Source of the DNA: Streptomonospora sp. PA3
GTDB taxonomy: Bacteria; Actinomycetota; Actinomycetes; Streptosporangiales; Streptosporangiaceae
Length of the DNA stretch: 64,000 nt
Assembly (NCBI RefSeq): GCF_009728995.1
Contig: NZ_VTZW01000007.1
Location: 235,184-299,183 of the forward strand
Direction of reading: 5' to 3'
Every line of letters starts with the position of its first letter. Within the stretch, counting starts at the first letter, position 1. The notes beneath the pieces were generated by a model. It had not been told where the DNA came from and searched no databases. It saw only the letters and a program-made list of their open reading frames with translations. A program made the translations under genes and the position numbers. Positions 9,420-18,084 of this stretch are shown here, piece after piece.

Positions 9420-11465
9420 TCAGCCGCCGCTGAGCGGGACGGCCGCCTTGAGCAGCATCTCGGCGTACTCGTCGGCGGGGTCGGAGTCGAGGACGATAGC
9501 GCCTCCGGCCCCGACGGCCAGGTGCGGCCCGCTGCGCACCGCCGTGCGGATGACCACGCTCAGATCCGCGGTGCCCTGGTGGGAGAGGTAGCCCAGCGCT
9601 CCCGAGTACACGCCCCGGGCCGAGCCCTCCAGCCGGTCGATGATCTCCATGGTGCGCAGTTTGGGCGCACCGGTCATCGACCCGGCGGGAAAGCAGGCCC
9701 GCACCGCGTCGACGGGGTGCACCCCGGCGCGCAGAGCCCCGCGCACCGTCGAGACCAACTGGTGCACCGTGCTGTAGGACTCGACGTCCATGAAGCGCGG
9801 CACGTCCACGCTGCCGACCTCGCAGACCCGGCCCAGGTCGTTGCGGAGCAGGTCCACGATCATCAGGTTCTCGGCGCGGGTCTTGGCGCCGGTGCGCAGC
9901 CGCTCGGCGCCGCGGGCGTCGGCGGCCGGGTCGGCGCTGCGCGGCGCGGTGCCCTTGATGGGCCGGCTCTCGACCGCCGCCTGGGCGTCGATGCGCAGGA
10001 ACCGCTCGGGCGAGGCGCTGTGCACGGCCGCGCCGTCCAGCCGCAGCAGCGCCGCATACGGGGCCGGGGCCGCGCGGCGCAAACGCCGGTAGAAGTCGAG
10101 GTCGCCGGCCGGCGCGGCGGCGCGCAGCCGGTTGGTCAGGCAGATCTCGTAGCTCTCCCCGGCCTCCAGCAGCCTCAGGCACTCCTTGACGTCGGTCAGG
10201 TAGCCCTCGCGACCGCGCTCCAGCAGCGGTTCCAGGTCGCCGGGCGCCGCGGCGCCCGGTCCAGGCCGCGGCGCGGGGCCCAGCGCGGCCAAAACGCCGG
10301 CGGTCTCGGCGGCCCAGGCGCCGGCGCCGGATCCGCGGGCCACCAGGTAGGTGCGGTCCTGCTCGTGGTCGACGGCCACCAGGCGGTCGCAGCGCATCCA
10401 CACGGCGTCGGGCCCGGGCGCGCGGTGGGCGGCCGCGGCGCCGCAGTCGGCCTTGAGCTCGTAGCCGAAGTAGCCCACGTAGCCGCCGGTGAAGTCGAAG
10501 GGCAGGCCGGCGGGCGGCGCGGGCCGGGCGGGCGTGCGCCGCCGCAGGGCGTCGAAGATCGTCCCGGCTTCGCGCCGGCGCGGGCCGCCGGCCGGGTCGA
10601 CGGTGACGGCGCCCTGCCCCACGCGGTAGGTCAGCACCTCGCCGCCGGGCGCGTGGGCGTCGCCCAGGAAGGAGAAGCGCGCGGTGGGGCCGGTGCGGCT
10701 GCTGTCCAGCCAGAAGGCGTGGCGGCTGCCGGCGTAGAGGCGGGCGAAGGCCGCCTCGGGGTCCACGGCGCGCTCCAGGGTGCGCACATGCGGGGGCGGG
10801 GGCGGGGGCGTGCCGCGGGCGTCACCGGTCCGGCCGCCGCGGGGCACCGCCGCCGGCGCCGCAGCGCGGCCCGCGGGTCCCCGGACGCGGCGGGCCAGGC
10901 GCAGGAAGTTGGCGACCAGTTCGCGGCCGTACCGCCCGGCGACGGACTCGGGGTGGAACTGCACGCCCCACCGGGGCAGGGCGGTGTGCTCCACGGCCAT
11001 CACCACGCCGTCCTCGGCGCGGGCCGTGGCCGCCAGCTGCGCCGGCAGCGGAGGGCGCGCGGCCAGCGAGTGGTAGCGCACGGCGGTGAAGTCCTGCGGC
11101 AGCCCGGCGAAGAGGCCGCGGCCGGTGTGGCGGATGCGGCTGAGGTGGCCGTGGCGGGGTGCGGGGGCGGGGGCGACCTCGCCCCCGGCCAGGTGGACGA
11201 GGGCCTGGTGGCCCAGGCACACGCCCAGCACCGGCACCTCGGGGGCGCGGGAGAGCGCGCCTGCGAGCAGTCCCAGGTCGCGGGGGCGGGCGGGGTGGCC
11301 GGGCCCCGGCGAGACCACCACGGCGGACCGTCCCGCCAGTCCTTCGCACTCCAGGCGCGGGTCGTCGTTGGTCCACACCTCGGGTTCGGCCCCCGCGGTC
11401 GCGGCGAGGAGCTGGAAGAGGTTGTAGGTGTAGGAGTCGTGGTTGTCCACGAGCAGGACGCGCAT
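9420..11465 (-). CDS. pabAB: Aminodeoxychorismate synthase, fused PabA-PabB
   Basis: It makes 4-amino-4-deoxychorismate from chorismate and glutamine for p-aminobenzoate and folate. The N-terminal class I glutamine amidotransferase has the nucleophile Cys83 in GVCLGHQAL and the dyad in VQFHPES. After a proline/glycine-rich linker (about 195-225) comes a chorismate-binding domain with YEICLTN, SRPIKGTAPR and FPAGSMTGAPK. The lysine in PIKGT is diagnostic of PabB; anthranilate synthase usually has PIAGT. At 681 residues it matches actinomycete PabAB fusions, which occur in primary metabolism and in some antibiotic clusters. No pabC or sul gene is adjacent. GGGAG precedes the ATG. Confidence 0.9.
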   Translation of the reverse strand: MRVLLVDNHDSYTYNLFQLLAATAGAEPEVWTNDDPRLECEGLAGRSAVVVSPGPGHPARPRDLGLLAGALSRAPEVPVLGVCLGHQALVHLAGGEVAPAPAPRHGHLSRIRHTGRGLFAGLPQDFTAVRYHSLAARPPLPAQLAATARAEDGVVMAVEHTALPRWGVQFHPESVAGRYGRELVANFLRLARRVRGPAGRAAAPAAVPRGGRTGDARGTPPPPPPHVRTLERAVDPEAAFARLYAGSRHAFWLDSSRTGPTARFSFLGDAHAPGGEVLTYRVGQGAVTVDPAGGPRRREAGTIFDALRRRTPARPAPPAGLPFDFTGGYVGYFGYELKADCGAAAAHRAPGPDAVWMRCDRLVAVDHEQDRTYLVARGSGAGAWAAETAGVLAALGPAPRPGPGAAAPGDLEPLLERGREGYLTDVKECLRLLEAGESYEICLTNRLRAAAPAGDLDFYRRLRRAAPAPYAALLRLDGAAVHSASPERFLRIDAQAAVESRPIKGTAPRSADPAADARGAERLRTGAKTRAENLMIVDLLRNDLGRVCEVGSVDVPRFMDVESYSTVHQLVSTVRGALRAGVHPVDAVRACFPAGSMTGAPKLRTMEIIDRLEGSARGVYSGALGYLSHQGTADLSVVIRTAVRSGPHLAVGAGGAIVLDSDPADEYAEMLLKAAVPLSGG

Positions 11466-11781
11466 GCGGCTCCCGGGGGTCGGGGACGGCTTCGGCGGGG
11501 GCGCGGCGGGAATCGGCCGCGGGCACCGAGACCGTTTCAGGCTACGTTCGCCGCCGCCGCCCGCACCGACCGGGGCGCGTGCCGCCTGCCCGACAGGCGG
11601 GCCCGGCGCTCAGCGCGGCGCCGGCCCGGCCGCACCCCGGCCCGGGGCGGCGTGCAGCGGCATCCGCTGCTCATCGGATTCCGGACAGCAGGAATCCCGG
11701 CCTCTGCCCGTTCCGATACCCGCGTTTCGATGATGTGCTGCGACACTGGCCGCCCACGTCCCGCGACCCCCGGAAGGACAC
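11466..11781. other. 316-nt intergenic region between divergent genes
   Basis: No gene is supported here. On the minus strand TAGCCT around 11540 could be the pabAB -10 box. Towards the small hypothetical gene there are two consecutive short hairpins, CAGCGG-CAT-CCGCTG (11655-11669) and GGATTCC with GGAATCC (11676-11697), which could be leader structure. Confidence 0.4.
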
Positions 11782-12036
11782 ATGCACGCGCCCTGCGACC
11801 TCTTCGGACACCTCGTGGCCCTGATGCACGCCACCACCGACGCCGTCATCGCCGTGTCGGCCGAGGGAACGGCGCGCATCTGCCCGCGCTCCGAGATCGG
11901 CGCGGCCGAGCGCGAGGCCTACTCCCGCGACCTGCTGCTGGCCGAAGGCGTCGTGCCCACCCCGGCGGCCCTGCACGAGGTGATGGCCCGCATCGCCGCC
12001 GACGCCGGCAGCGAGCACTGGGACCTGGTGGCCTGA
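11782..12036 (+). CDS. Small hypothetical protein (84 aa)
   Basis: The ATG follows GGAAGGACAC, a good ribosome-binding site, and codon use is typical of the window. The product is soluble and acidic, with no signal peptide or membrane helix. A central VIAVSAEGTARICPRSEI strand-rich part is followed by a predicted helical LHEVMARIAADAG segment. No family was recognised. It stands alone between pabAB and a VOC gene. Confidence 0.6.
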   Translation: MHAPCDLFGHLVALMHATTDAVIAVSAEGTARICPRSEIGAAEREAYSRDLLLAEGVVPTPAALHEVMARIAADAGSEHWDLVA

Positions 12037-12197
12037 GGAGCCGCCGCCGACCCGGCGCGCCGCCGCAGGGACACACCCGCGCCCACCCGAACCGGTCCGC
12101 AGCGCTGCCGGCCGCGCCCTCTCAGCCCGCCCGCTGTGACCGCCTGCGGCCACCGGATCGTCCGCGGCGCCGGGCTCCGATCGCCTACGATCACCGG

Positions 12198-12539
12198 ATG
12201 GCCCTGCAACTGTTCGCCGGGATCCCGGTCGCCGACTACGCGGCGGCCCTGGCATGGTACGAGCGGCTCCTCGGCCGCCCACCCGCGTTCGTCGCGAGCG
12301 ACACCGAGTCGGTGTGGGAGCTCGCCGAACACCGCTACCTGGCCGTGGAGCACCTGCCCGAGCGGGCCGGCCGGGCCCTGACCACGGTCTTCGTCGACGA
12401 CTTCGACACCGTGGTGGCGCAAATCGCCGAGCGCGGAATCGAACCGGCCCACCGGGAGACCTACCCCAACGGCGTGCGCAAGGCCACCTTCCGCGATCCG
12501 GACGGCAACGAGATCGGTTTCGGCGGCGCACCGGTGTGA
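12198..12539 (+). CDS. VOC/glyoxalase-fold protein
   Basis: The 113-residue single-domain vicinal-oxygen-chelate protein has VADYAAALAWYERLLG near the start and KATFRDPDGNEIGF at the end, the usual glyoxalase/bleomycin-resistance pattern. The final metal-ligand position is present but the substrate cannot be told. TACGAT (12186-12191) ends 6 nt before the ATG and no ribosome-binding site exists, so the mRNA is probably leaderless. Confidence 0.8.
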   Translation: MALQLFAGIPVADYAAALAWYERLLGRPPAFVASDTESVWELAEHRYLAVEHLPERAGRALTTVFVDDFDTVVAQIAERGIEPAHRETYPNGVRKATFRDPDGNEIGFGGAPV

Positions 12540-12662
12540 CCCGGCCCCCGGGCGGGCCCCGCGGCCCGGCTCCGGCCGATCACCCCGCGCCGGGTTGATT
12601 GCCCCGCCCGCACTGCGGGTAGTGTCCCGCACCGCCCATGTCCGAGCCCAAGGGGGAGCGCG

Positions 12663-13223
12663 ATGACCGATCTGCTGGATTTGCACGGCCAGGCCATGGC
12701 GGAGTTCGACCGCAGGGTCCGCGCGATCCGGGTGACGCAGTGGGCCGATCCCACGCCCTGCACCGACTGGGACGTCCACGACCTGCTCAACCACCTCACG
12801 GGCGAGCAGCTGTGGGCGCCCTTCCTGCTCGCCGGCGGCCGCATCGAGGAGGCCGGCGACCGCTACGAGGGCGACGTGCTCGGCGAGGAGCCCGTGGCCA
12901 CCTGGGAGGTCGCCTCGCGCGAGGCCCGCTCGGCCTGGCTGCAGCCGGGTACGCTGCAGCGCACCGTCCACCTGTCCTTCGGTGACGCGACGGGCGAGAC
13001 CTACCTGTGGCAGATGACCTTCGACCTGGGCGTGCACGCCTGGGACCTGGCCCGGGCCATCGGCGCCGACGAGAAGCTCGACACCGGCCTGGTCGAGGCG
13101 CTGCTGGACTGGCTGGGCGGCCAAGGCCCCGGCGCGGGCGCCCTGTTCGCCCCGCCGGTCGCGGTGGAGGAGGACGCCGACGCCCAGACGCGGCTGCTGG
13201 CCCTGACCGGGCGCCGCGCCTGA
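12663..13223 (+). CDS. TIGR03086-type metal-binding protein (DinB/MDMPI fold)
   Basis: The 186-residue protein has the DinB-like four-helix fold of the mycothiol-dependent maleylpyruvate isomerase group. TPCTDWDVHDLLNHLTGEQLW near residue 30 carries the conserved W-x-V-x-D-L-x-x-H pattern, and FDLGVHAWDLARAIG near 120 carries the second histidine helix. In actinomycetes these proteins are linked to mycothiol-dependent reactions, but the reaction here is unknown. GGGGGAGCG precedes the ATG and TAGTGT lies about 40 nt upstream as a possible -10 box. Confidence 0.78.
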   Translation: MTDLLDLHGQAMAEFDRRVRAIRVTQWADPTPCTDWDVHDLLNHLTGEQLWAPFLLAGGRIEEAGDRYEGDVLGEEPVATWEVASREARSAWLQPGTLQRTVHLSFGDATGETYLWQMTFDLGVHAWDLARAIGADEKLDTGLVEALLDWLGGQGPGAGALFAPPVAVEEDADAQTRLLALTGRRA

Positions 13224-13323
13224 ACCGTGCCGACGCCGGGCCGGCGCGAAGCCGCCGGGCCGCTGCCGGAGGGCCCCGGTTCATGCGCGGCGGCGGCCGG
13301 GCGGGAGGGACTAGAGTCGCGCC

Positions 13324-13875
13324 ATGAACGAGGTCCCGACACTGCAGACGCCGCGGCTGCTGCTGCGCGACTGGCGGGAGGAGGACCGGGCGCCCTTCGC
13401 CCGGCTCAACGCCGACCCCCAGGTCATGGAGCACTTCCCGCAAACCCACACCCGCGAGGAATCCGACGCCGGCGTCGACCGCATCAGGGCCCACCTGGCC
13501 GAGCACGGGTTCGGGCTGTGGGCCGTGGAGGTCGCCGAAACCGGTGAGTTCATCGGCTTCACCGGCCTGCAGTGGGCCCGCTTCCCCGCGCACTTCACCC
13601 CCGCCGTGGAGGCGGGGTGGCGGCTGGCCCGCCACGCCTGGGGCCGCGGCTATGCCACCGAAGCCGCCCGCGCCGCCGTCGCGTTCGGGTTCGACCGGTG
13701 CGGACTCGGCGAGATCGTCTCCTTCACCTCCCGCACCAACACCCGCTCCCAGGCGGTGATGCGGCGGCTGGGCATGCACCGCGACTCCGCCGAGGACTTC
13801 GACCACCCCCAACTGCCCCCGGGCCACCGGCTGGCGCCGCACGTCCTCTACCGGCTGGCCGCCGACCACCGGTGA
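13324..13875 (+). CDS. GNAT acetyltransferase, RimJ/RimL-like
   Basis: The 183-residue protein has the PF13302 pattern: LQTPRLLLRDWREEDRAPFARL at the start, WAVEVAETGEFIGFTGL, then the acetyl-CoA loop in WRLARHAWGRGYATEAARA and the C-terminal TNTRSQAVMRRLGMHRD. It probably acetylates a protein N-terminus or a small amine. TAGAGT (13312-13317) ends 6 nt before the ATG, with no ribosome-binding site, so translation is probably leaderless. Confidence 0.85.
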   Translation: MNEVPTLQTPRLLLRDWREEDRAPFARLNADPQVMEHFPQTHTREESDAGVDRIRAHLAEHGFGLWAVEVAETGEFIGFTGLQWARFPAHFTPAVEAGWRLARHAWGRGYATEAARAAVAFGFDRCGLGEIVSFTSRTNTRSQAVMRRLGMHRDSAEDFDHPQLPPGHRLAPHVLYRLAADHR

Positions 13876-13905
13876 GGCCCAGAGCGCGGGCTATCCTTTT
13901 CTGCC

Positions 13906-14388
13906 GTGCGTATCGAGATCACCGAGGCGGACTGGGACGACCCCGTCGGCGCCCGCCTGCGCCGCGACCAGGAGCGCGAGACCGTCGAGCGCTACGGCGG
14001 CGACCTGGAGCAGGGCGAGAAGCCCTCGGCGCAGAACACGGCCCTCTTCCTGCTGGCCACCGAGACCGCCGGCGGCGAGGTCGTCGGCTGCGGCGGGCTG
14101 CGGCGCCTGGACGAGCACACCTTCGAGCTGAAGCGGATGTATGTGGTGCCGGCCTGGCGCGGCCGCCGGATCGGCCAGGCGCTGCTGCACGCGCTGGAGG
14201 AGGCCGGCCGCCGGCGCGGCGCGCGGCGGATGCGCCTGGAGACCGGGGTGGCCCAGCCCGAGGCGATGCGGCTCTACGAGCGCTGCGGCTACCGCCGGAT
14301 CCCGCTGTATGGCCCGTATGTGGGCTGCGCGGAAAGCGTATGCTACGAGCGCGACCTGGGGCCCCTGCCCTCGCCCGCCCAGGCCTGA
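13906..14388 (+). CDS. GNAT family acetyltransferase
   Basis: The 160-residue GNAT domain has the acetyl-CoA motif KRMYVVPAWRGRRIGQALL near residue 78 and a final RLYERCGYRRIP. The substrate is unknown. The GTG at 13906 comes 8 nt after TATCCT (13892-13897), so it is another likely leaderless start. It follows the RimJ-like GNAT in the same direction, 30 nt apart, but with its own promoter. The two acetyltransferases belong to different GNAT subfamilies, so tandem duplication is unlikely. Confidence 0.83.
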   Translation: MRIEITEADWDDPVGARLRRDQERETVERYGGDLEQGEKPSAQNTALFLLATETAGGEVVGCGGLRRLDEHTFELKRMYVVPAWRGRRIGQALLHALEEAGRRRGARRMRLETGVAQPEAMRLYERCGYRRIPLYGPYVGCAESVCYERDLGPLPSPAQA

Positions 14389-14458
14389 GTAGCTCGGGCG
14401 GAGCCCGGGTGGGGCGGTGGCCGGGTCGCGCCGGTACGCGGGCAGGAAGGCGGAAGCG

Positions 14459-15079
14459 GTGCGCGACTCCCCCGCCCTGGTGTGGTACGCGAGCTACGGC
14501 GCGAACATGTCCGCGCAGCGCTTCGCCTGCTACCTGGGCGGCGGCGTCCCGCCCGGCGGCAGCCGCGCCAACCCGGGCTGCCGCGACGGTGCGCCGCCGC
14601 GTGAGCGGTGCGCGGTGTGGCTGCGCGGGGGGATCTACTTCGCGCTGGCCTCGCCGATGTGGGGCGGCGGGCTTGCGCTCTACGACCCGGACCTGCCCGG
14701 GGCCGCGCCCGCCTGCGCCTACCTGGTCACCGCCGAGCAGTTCGCCGACATCGCCGCACAGGAGATGTACCGCGCCCCCGCCGCGGCCCGGGACCCGTCC
14801 CGCGTGCCCGCAGGCGGGCGGCTGAGCCTGGGCGGGGGCCGCTACGAGACGATCGTGCACTGCGGCCACATCGGCGGCCACCCGGTGCTGACCTTCACCG
14901 CCCACTGGCCGCGCTCGGCGGTGGAGGCGGCGGCGCCGGCCGCGGCCTACCTGGGGGTCATCGGTGCGGGGCTGCGGGCCGGGCACGGCTGGAGCGCCCG
15001 GCGCTGCGGCGCCTACCTGGCCGCCCGCCCCGGCGCCGCCGGGGTGTGGACGGCCCGGCGGGTGGCGGCGCTGCTGTGA
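14459..15079 (+). CDS. Gamma-glutamylcyclotransferase-like protein
   Basis: The 206-residue protein begins VWYASYGANMSAQRFACYL, close to the YGSN loop that opens AIG2/GGCT-fold proteins. Streptomyces relatives are sometimes called histone deacetylase, which the sequence does not support. The GTG at 14459 was chosen because AGGAAGG ends 8 nt upstream; a GTG at 14417 would add 14 residues. The catalytic glutamate of true cyclotransferases was not located with confidence, so the activity is open. Confidence 0.65.
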   Translation: MRDSPALVWYASYGANMSAQRFACYLGGGVPPGGSRANPGCRDGAPPRERCAVWLRGGIYFALASPMWGGGLALYDPDLPGAAPACAYLVTAEQFADIAAQEMYRAPAAARDPSRVPAGGRLSLGGGRYETIVHCGHIGGHPVLTFTAHWPRSAVEAAAPAAAYLGVIGAGLRAGHGWSARRCGAYLAARPGAAGVWTARRVAALL

Positions 15080-15086
15080 GCGCCGG

Positions 15087-15100
15087 GCCGCCCGGGCGGC
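15087..15100. terminator. Short dyad between convergent genes
   Basis: GCCGCCCGGGCGGC is a perfect palindrome in the 22 nt between two convergent stops and may act as a bidirectional hairpin. It is short. Confidence 0.35.
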
Positions 15101-15101
15101 T

Positions 15102-15404
15102 TCAGGGGGTGTCGACGCGGAAGGGGTCGTGTTCGGCCAGCAGCTTGTCCAGCCGGGCCTGGTCCACGCGCCCGGAGACGGTGGTCTCGTCCTGGCGGTC
15201 GCGGACGCATTTGGCCAGCGTGAAGGCCGAGGTGATCACATAGAGCAGGCCCAGGGTGAGAAACGCGCGCACCCAGGCGTCGACGGGCAGGTAGACGATG
15301 CCGGTTCCCACGGCGACGGCCGAGACGCCGAAGGACAGGGCGGACTGCACGAAGAAGGCCGATGTGGTGGCGGGACGCAGAGGTGTTGTGCTCATGGCGA
15401 CCAT
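15102..15404 (-). CDS. YiaA/YiaB-family inner membrane protein
   Basis: The product is about 100 residues with two closely spaced membrane helices (AFFVQSALSFGVSAVAVGTG and WVRAFLTLGLLYVITSAFTL) followed by the family-typical KCVRDRQDE cytoplasmic tail (PF05360). The function of the family is unknown. An in-frame ATG three codons in (15395) is an equally good start. A perfect 14-bp palindrome lies about 30 nt upstream. Confidence 0.82.
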   Translation of the reverse strand: MVAMSTTPLRPATTSAFFVQSALSFGVSAVAVGTGIVYLPVDAWVRAFLTLGLLYVITSAFTLAKCVRDRQDETTVSGRVDQARLDKLLAEHDPFRVDTP

Positions 15405-15431
15405 GGTGGCCGCCGGGCGGCGATCGCACCC

Positions 15432-15445
15432 GAGTACGCGTACTC
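15432..15445. promoter_or_regulatory. Perfect 14-bp palindrome upstream of the YiaA/B gene
   Basis: GAGTACGCGTACTC is its own reverse complement and sits between the acyltransferase stop and the YiaA/B start, both on the minus strand. Position and symmetry suggest an operator; the regulator is not identifiable. Confidence 0.4.
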
Positions 15446-15484
15446 AGATCGGCGCTGCGCCCGCCCCGCACAGGGCCGGGTGCT

Positions 15485-17572
15485 TCAGCGGCCGTCGATG
15501 GCCGGGGCCGCCTCCTCCGCCAGGTCCGCGGCCAGCAGCCGGGAGTAGGTGGCGGTCATGTGGTGGCTGTCGCGGTAGACCAGCACGTTGCCCACCACCG
15601 GCAGGCAGCGGTCGCCCTGGCAGAACTCCTCGCTCATGTCGACGACGGTGACCTCGGCGTCGGTCTCGCGGGCGGCGATCAGCTGGGGGTCCTGCTCGGC
15701 GAACGCCTCGCCGCGGGGCCGGGCGCACTCGGTCGGATCCTCGGCGTGGCGGGAGACGCACTCGGGCAGGCGGGTGCGGGTCGTCGGGGTGTCGCGGATG
15801 GCCACGACGTCGCTGCCGGCGTCGTCGAGGGACTCCCACAGCCGGGCCATGCCCGCGGCGATCTCGGCCCGGTCCTGAGCCTGGGAGGCGGCGCCCTCCT
15901 TGGTGGCCAGCGCGCTGGAGCTGGTGAAGACGAGGTCGGGGCGCACCTCGCCGGTCAGCTCCTCGAGGAGGGCCCGGTTGTAGTCGCGGCACTCGCCGAA
16001 GGGGCGGCCCTCGTCGGGGAACTCCAGGGTGGCCGCGGTGAACCCGCAGGAGGACTTGGTGTAGGTGTACAGGCGCCAGTCGCGCTGCTCGGCGATGCGG
16101 CGCAGTGCGGGCACCCAGTGGGCCGCGTGGGAGTCGCCCACCACGGCCACGGTGGTGTCGGCGTCGGCGGGGCCGTAGACGCAGGGGTCGAGCCCGGTCG
16201 CCTTCTGGCCGGCCTGGCAGCCGTCCTTGTAGGGGTCGGGAAGGTCGTCGCCGGCGGCGGCGGGAGCGGGATAGACCGGCACCTCCGGTGAACCCGCGGG
16301 CTCGGAGGTGCCCAGCGCCGCCGGGCCCACATGCTCCACCGGATCGAACTCCACACTGCGCAGCCATTCGTAGCGCGCGTACTGGCCGGCTCCCACCAGC
16401 GCCACGAGCACGGCCGCGGCCACCGCGAAGACGCCGGCCGAGCGCCCGGTGCGCAGCCACCCGTAGCGGCGCACCGGGTCCTCCACCACCAGCTTGGTGG
16501 CCCAGGCCAGCAGCACCGAGGCCACCACCGCCAGCCCGCCCAGCAGCGGCCCCGGCTCCTGGGAGCCGCTCCAGGCCAGCGCGAACACGATGACCGGCCA
16601 GTGCCACAGGTACAGGGCATAGGAGATGTCGCCGCCGAAGCGCGCCGCCGGGCTGGCCAGCAGGCCGTAGGCGGAGGAGCGCCCGCCGCTCTCGCCGGCG
16701 GCGATCACCGCCGCCGCGCCCAGCACCGGCACCAGGGCCGCCGCGCCGGGAAACGGGGTCTGGTCGCTGTAGGTCCAGGCCGCCCAGGCGATGGCGGCCA
16801 GCCCCGCCCAGCCCGCGCACCACCCCAGCACCGGCGGCACCTGCCAGCGCAGGGCCGCCACCGCCAGGAGGCCGCCCACGGCCAGCTCCCACATCCGCGT
16901 CTGCGGCAGGAAGTAGGCCGGCTGCGGGTCGGTGGCGGTGACCACCACCGAGTACGCCAGGGACACCGCCAGCACCGCCGCGGCCCCGGCCGCGATCACC
17001 CGCAGCCGGCCCAGCCGCCCCGGCAGCATCGCCCAGCCGGCGAACAGCAGCGGCCACAGCAGGTAGAACTGCTCCTCCACCGCCAGCGACCAGTAGTGCT
17101 GCACGGGGCTGGCCGCGCTCTCGGCGGCCAGGTAGTCCACCGAATGCTGCGCCAGGAACAGGTTCTCGACGTAGAACGCCGATGCCACCAGTTCTCGGGC
17201 GGTCTCGGCCAGGCGCGGGGAGGGCAGCGCCCACAGCGACACCAGGCCGGTCACCGCCAGCACCAGCCCGGCCGCGGGCAGGATGCGGCGGATCCGGCGG
17301 ACGTAGAAGGCGCCCAGCGCCACCCGCCCGGATCCGCGGGCCTCGCGCAGCAGCAGCGAGGTGATCAGGAACCCGGAGATGACGAAGAAGACGTCCACGC
17401 CCACATAGCCGCCCGGCAGCAGGTCGTGGTCGACGTGGTAGACCAGCACGAGCGCCACCGCCACGGCCCGCAGGCCCTGGACCTCGGGCAGGAAGCGGCG
17501 GACGTGTGGGGATCCGGCGGCGGCCGGGGGCCGGCCGAGCGCGGTCTGTGTCTGTGTTGCCACGGAGCGCAT
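15485..17572 (-). CDS. OafA/YrhL-type acyltransferase 3 with C-terminal SGNH domain
   Basis: The 695-residue protein starts with an acyltransferase-3 membrane domain (about 30-365): FLPEVQGLRAVAVALVLVYH, VDVFFVISGFLITSLLL with the F-x-x-x-S-G-F motif, FYVRRIRRILPA, and HYWSLAVEEQFYLLWP, then some ten membrane helices. The C-terminal extracytoplasmic part has an SGNH-hydrolase-like VAVVGDSHAAHWVPAL (GDSH) and a final YRDSHHMTATYSRLLA (D-x-x-H). Such fusions O-acetylate cell-wall or surface polysaccharides. The ATG at 17572 has no clear ribosome-binding site but starts just before the conserved domain. No glycan-synthesis gene is adjacent. Confidence 0.87.
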   Translation of the reverse strand: MRSVATQTQTALGRPPAAAGSPHVRRFLPEVQGLRAVAVALVLVYHVDHDLLPGGYVGVDVFFVISGFLITSLLLREARGSGRVALGAFYVRRIRRILPAAGLVLAVTGLVSLWALPSPRLAETARELVASAFYVENLFLAQHSVDYLAAESAASPVQHYWSLAVEEQFYLLWPLLFAGWAMLPGRLGRLRVIAAGAAAVLAVSLAYSVVVTATDPQPAYFLPQTRMWELAVGGLLAVAALRWQVPPVLGWCAGWAGLAAIAWAAWTYSDQTPFPGAAALVPVLGAAAVIAAGESGGRSSAYGLLASPAARFGGDISYALYLWHWPVIVFALAWSGSQEPGPLLGGLAVVASVLLAWATKLVVEDPVRRYGWLRTGRSAGVFAVAAAVLVALVGAGQYARYEWLRSVEFDPVEHVGPAALGTSEPAGSPEVPVYPAPAAAGDDLPDPYKDGCQAGQKATGLDPCVYGPADADTTVAVVGDSHAAHWVPALRRIAEQRDWRLYTYTKSSCGFTAATLEFPDEGRPFGECRDYNRALLEELTGEVRPDLVFTSSSALATKEGAASQAQDRAEIAAGMARLWESLDDAGSDVVAIRDTPTTRTRLPECVSRHAEDPTECARPRGEAFAEQDPQLIAARETDAEVTVVDMSEEFCQGDRCLPVVGNVLVYRDSHHMTATYSRLLAADLAEEAAPAIDGR

Positions 17573-18084
17573 TTCGTGACGGGAGTACGGGTCGAGGGGC
17601 GGTGGGGCCCGGCCTCCGGCGGGAACCGGGAACCACCATGGTGCCGTGACGTCCTCGTTACATACAAGACGCCTGGGCGTGATTCCTGTGAATTCTCTCA
17701 GGAAAGCATAGACATGCTTACCCCATCGGCACGCACCGAATCCAGTCGGCCACCCCGGGCGCCCGCGACACACCCCGCCCGAAGCGGCGAACCCCCCGCA
17801 ACCAGGGCACCGCCGGGCGGATCCGCGCCCCGCCCGCACCGCCGGCCCCCCACCGCCGGTGAGAAACCGCACGCCCGATCCCCGGCACGGTGCGCACCGA
17901 CCCCGGCAGCACGCAGCCGCGGCCGCGCCCCTCCCGCCGGACCGGCGGGCATGGCAGGCTGTCGGTACCGGCACCCCTGCGGCGCGGTCGCATCCGGAGG
18001 CGCCCCCGCGGAGACATCCCACCACCGGTCTCGAAATATGGGATTACGATTCCGTTAATTGAGACGAACCGGTAGGTTGCCGCC
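17573..18084. other. 512-nt gap between divergent acyltransferase and methyltransferase
   Basis: No gene is supported. 17640-17730 is AT-richer and probably holds the acyltransferase promoter; it includes the dyad AAGCAT-AGAC-ATGCTT (17704-17719). The right end holds the methyltransferase promoter: TTCCGT, 17 bp, TAGGTT (18073-18078). The middle, about 17740-18000, is GC-rich with no structure I can interpret. Confidence 0.45.

Noticed and set aside
9420..11465. Anthranilate synthase (TrpEG fusion)
   Set aside because: The PIKGT lysine is characteristic of PabB; anthranilate synthase normally has Ala there. No trp genes are adjacent.
14459..15079. Histone deacetylase, a label used for some relatives
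   Set aside because: None of the His/Asp zinc motifs of deacetylases is present; the N-terminal loop resembles the gamma-glutamylcyclotransferase fold.
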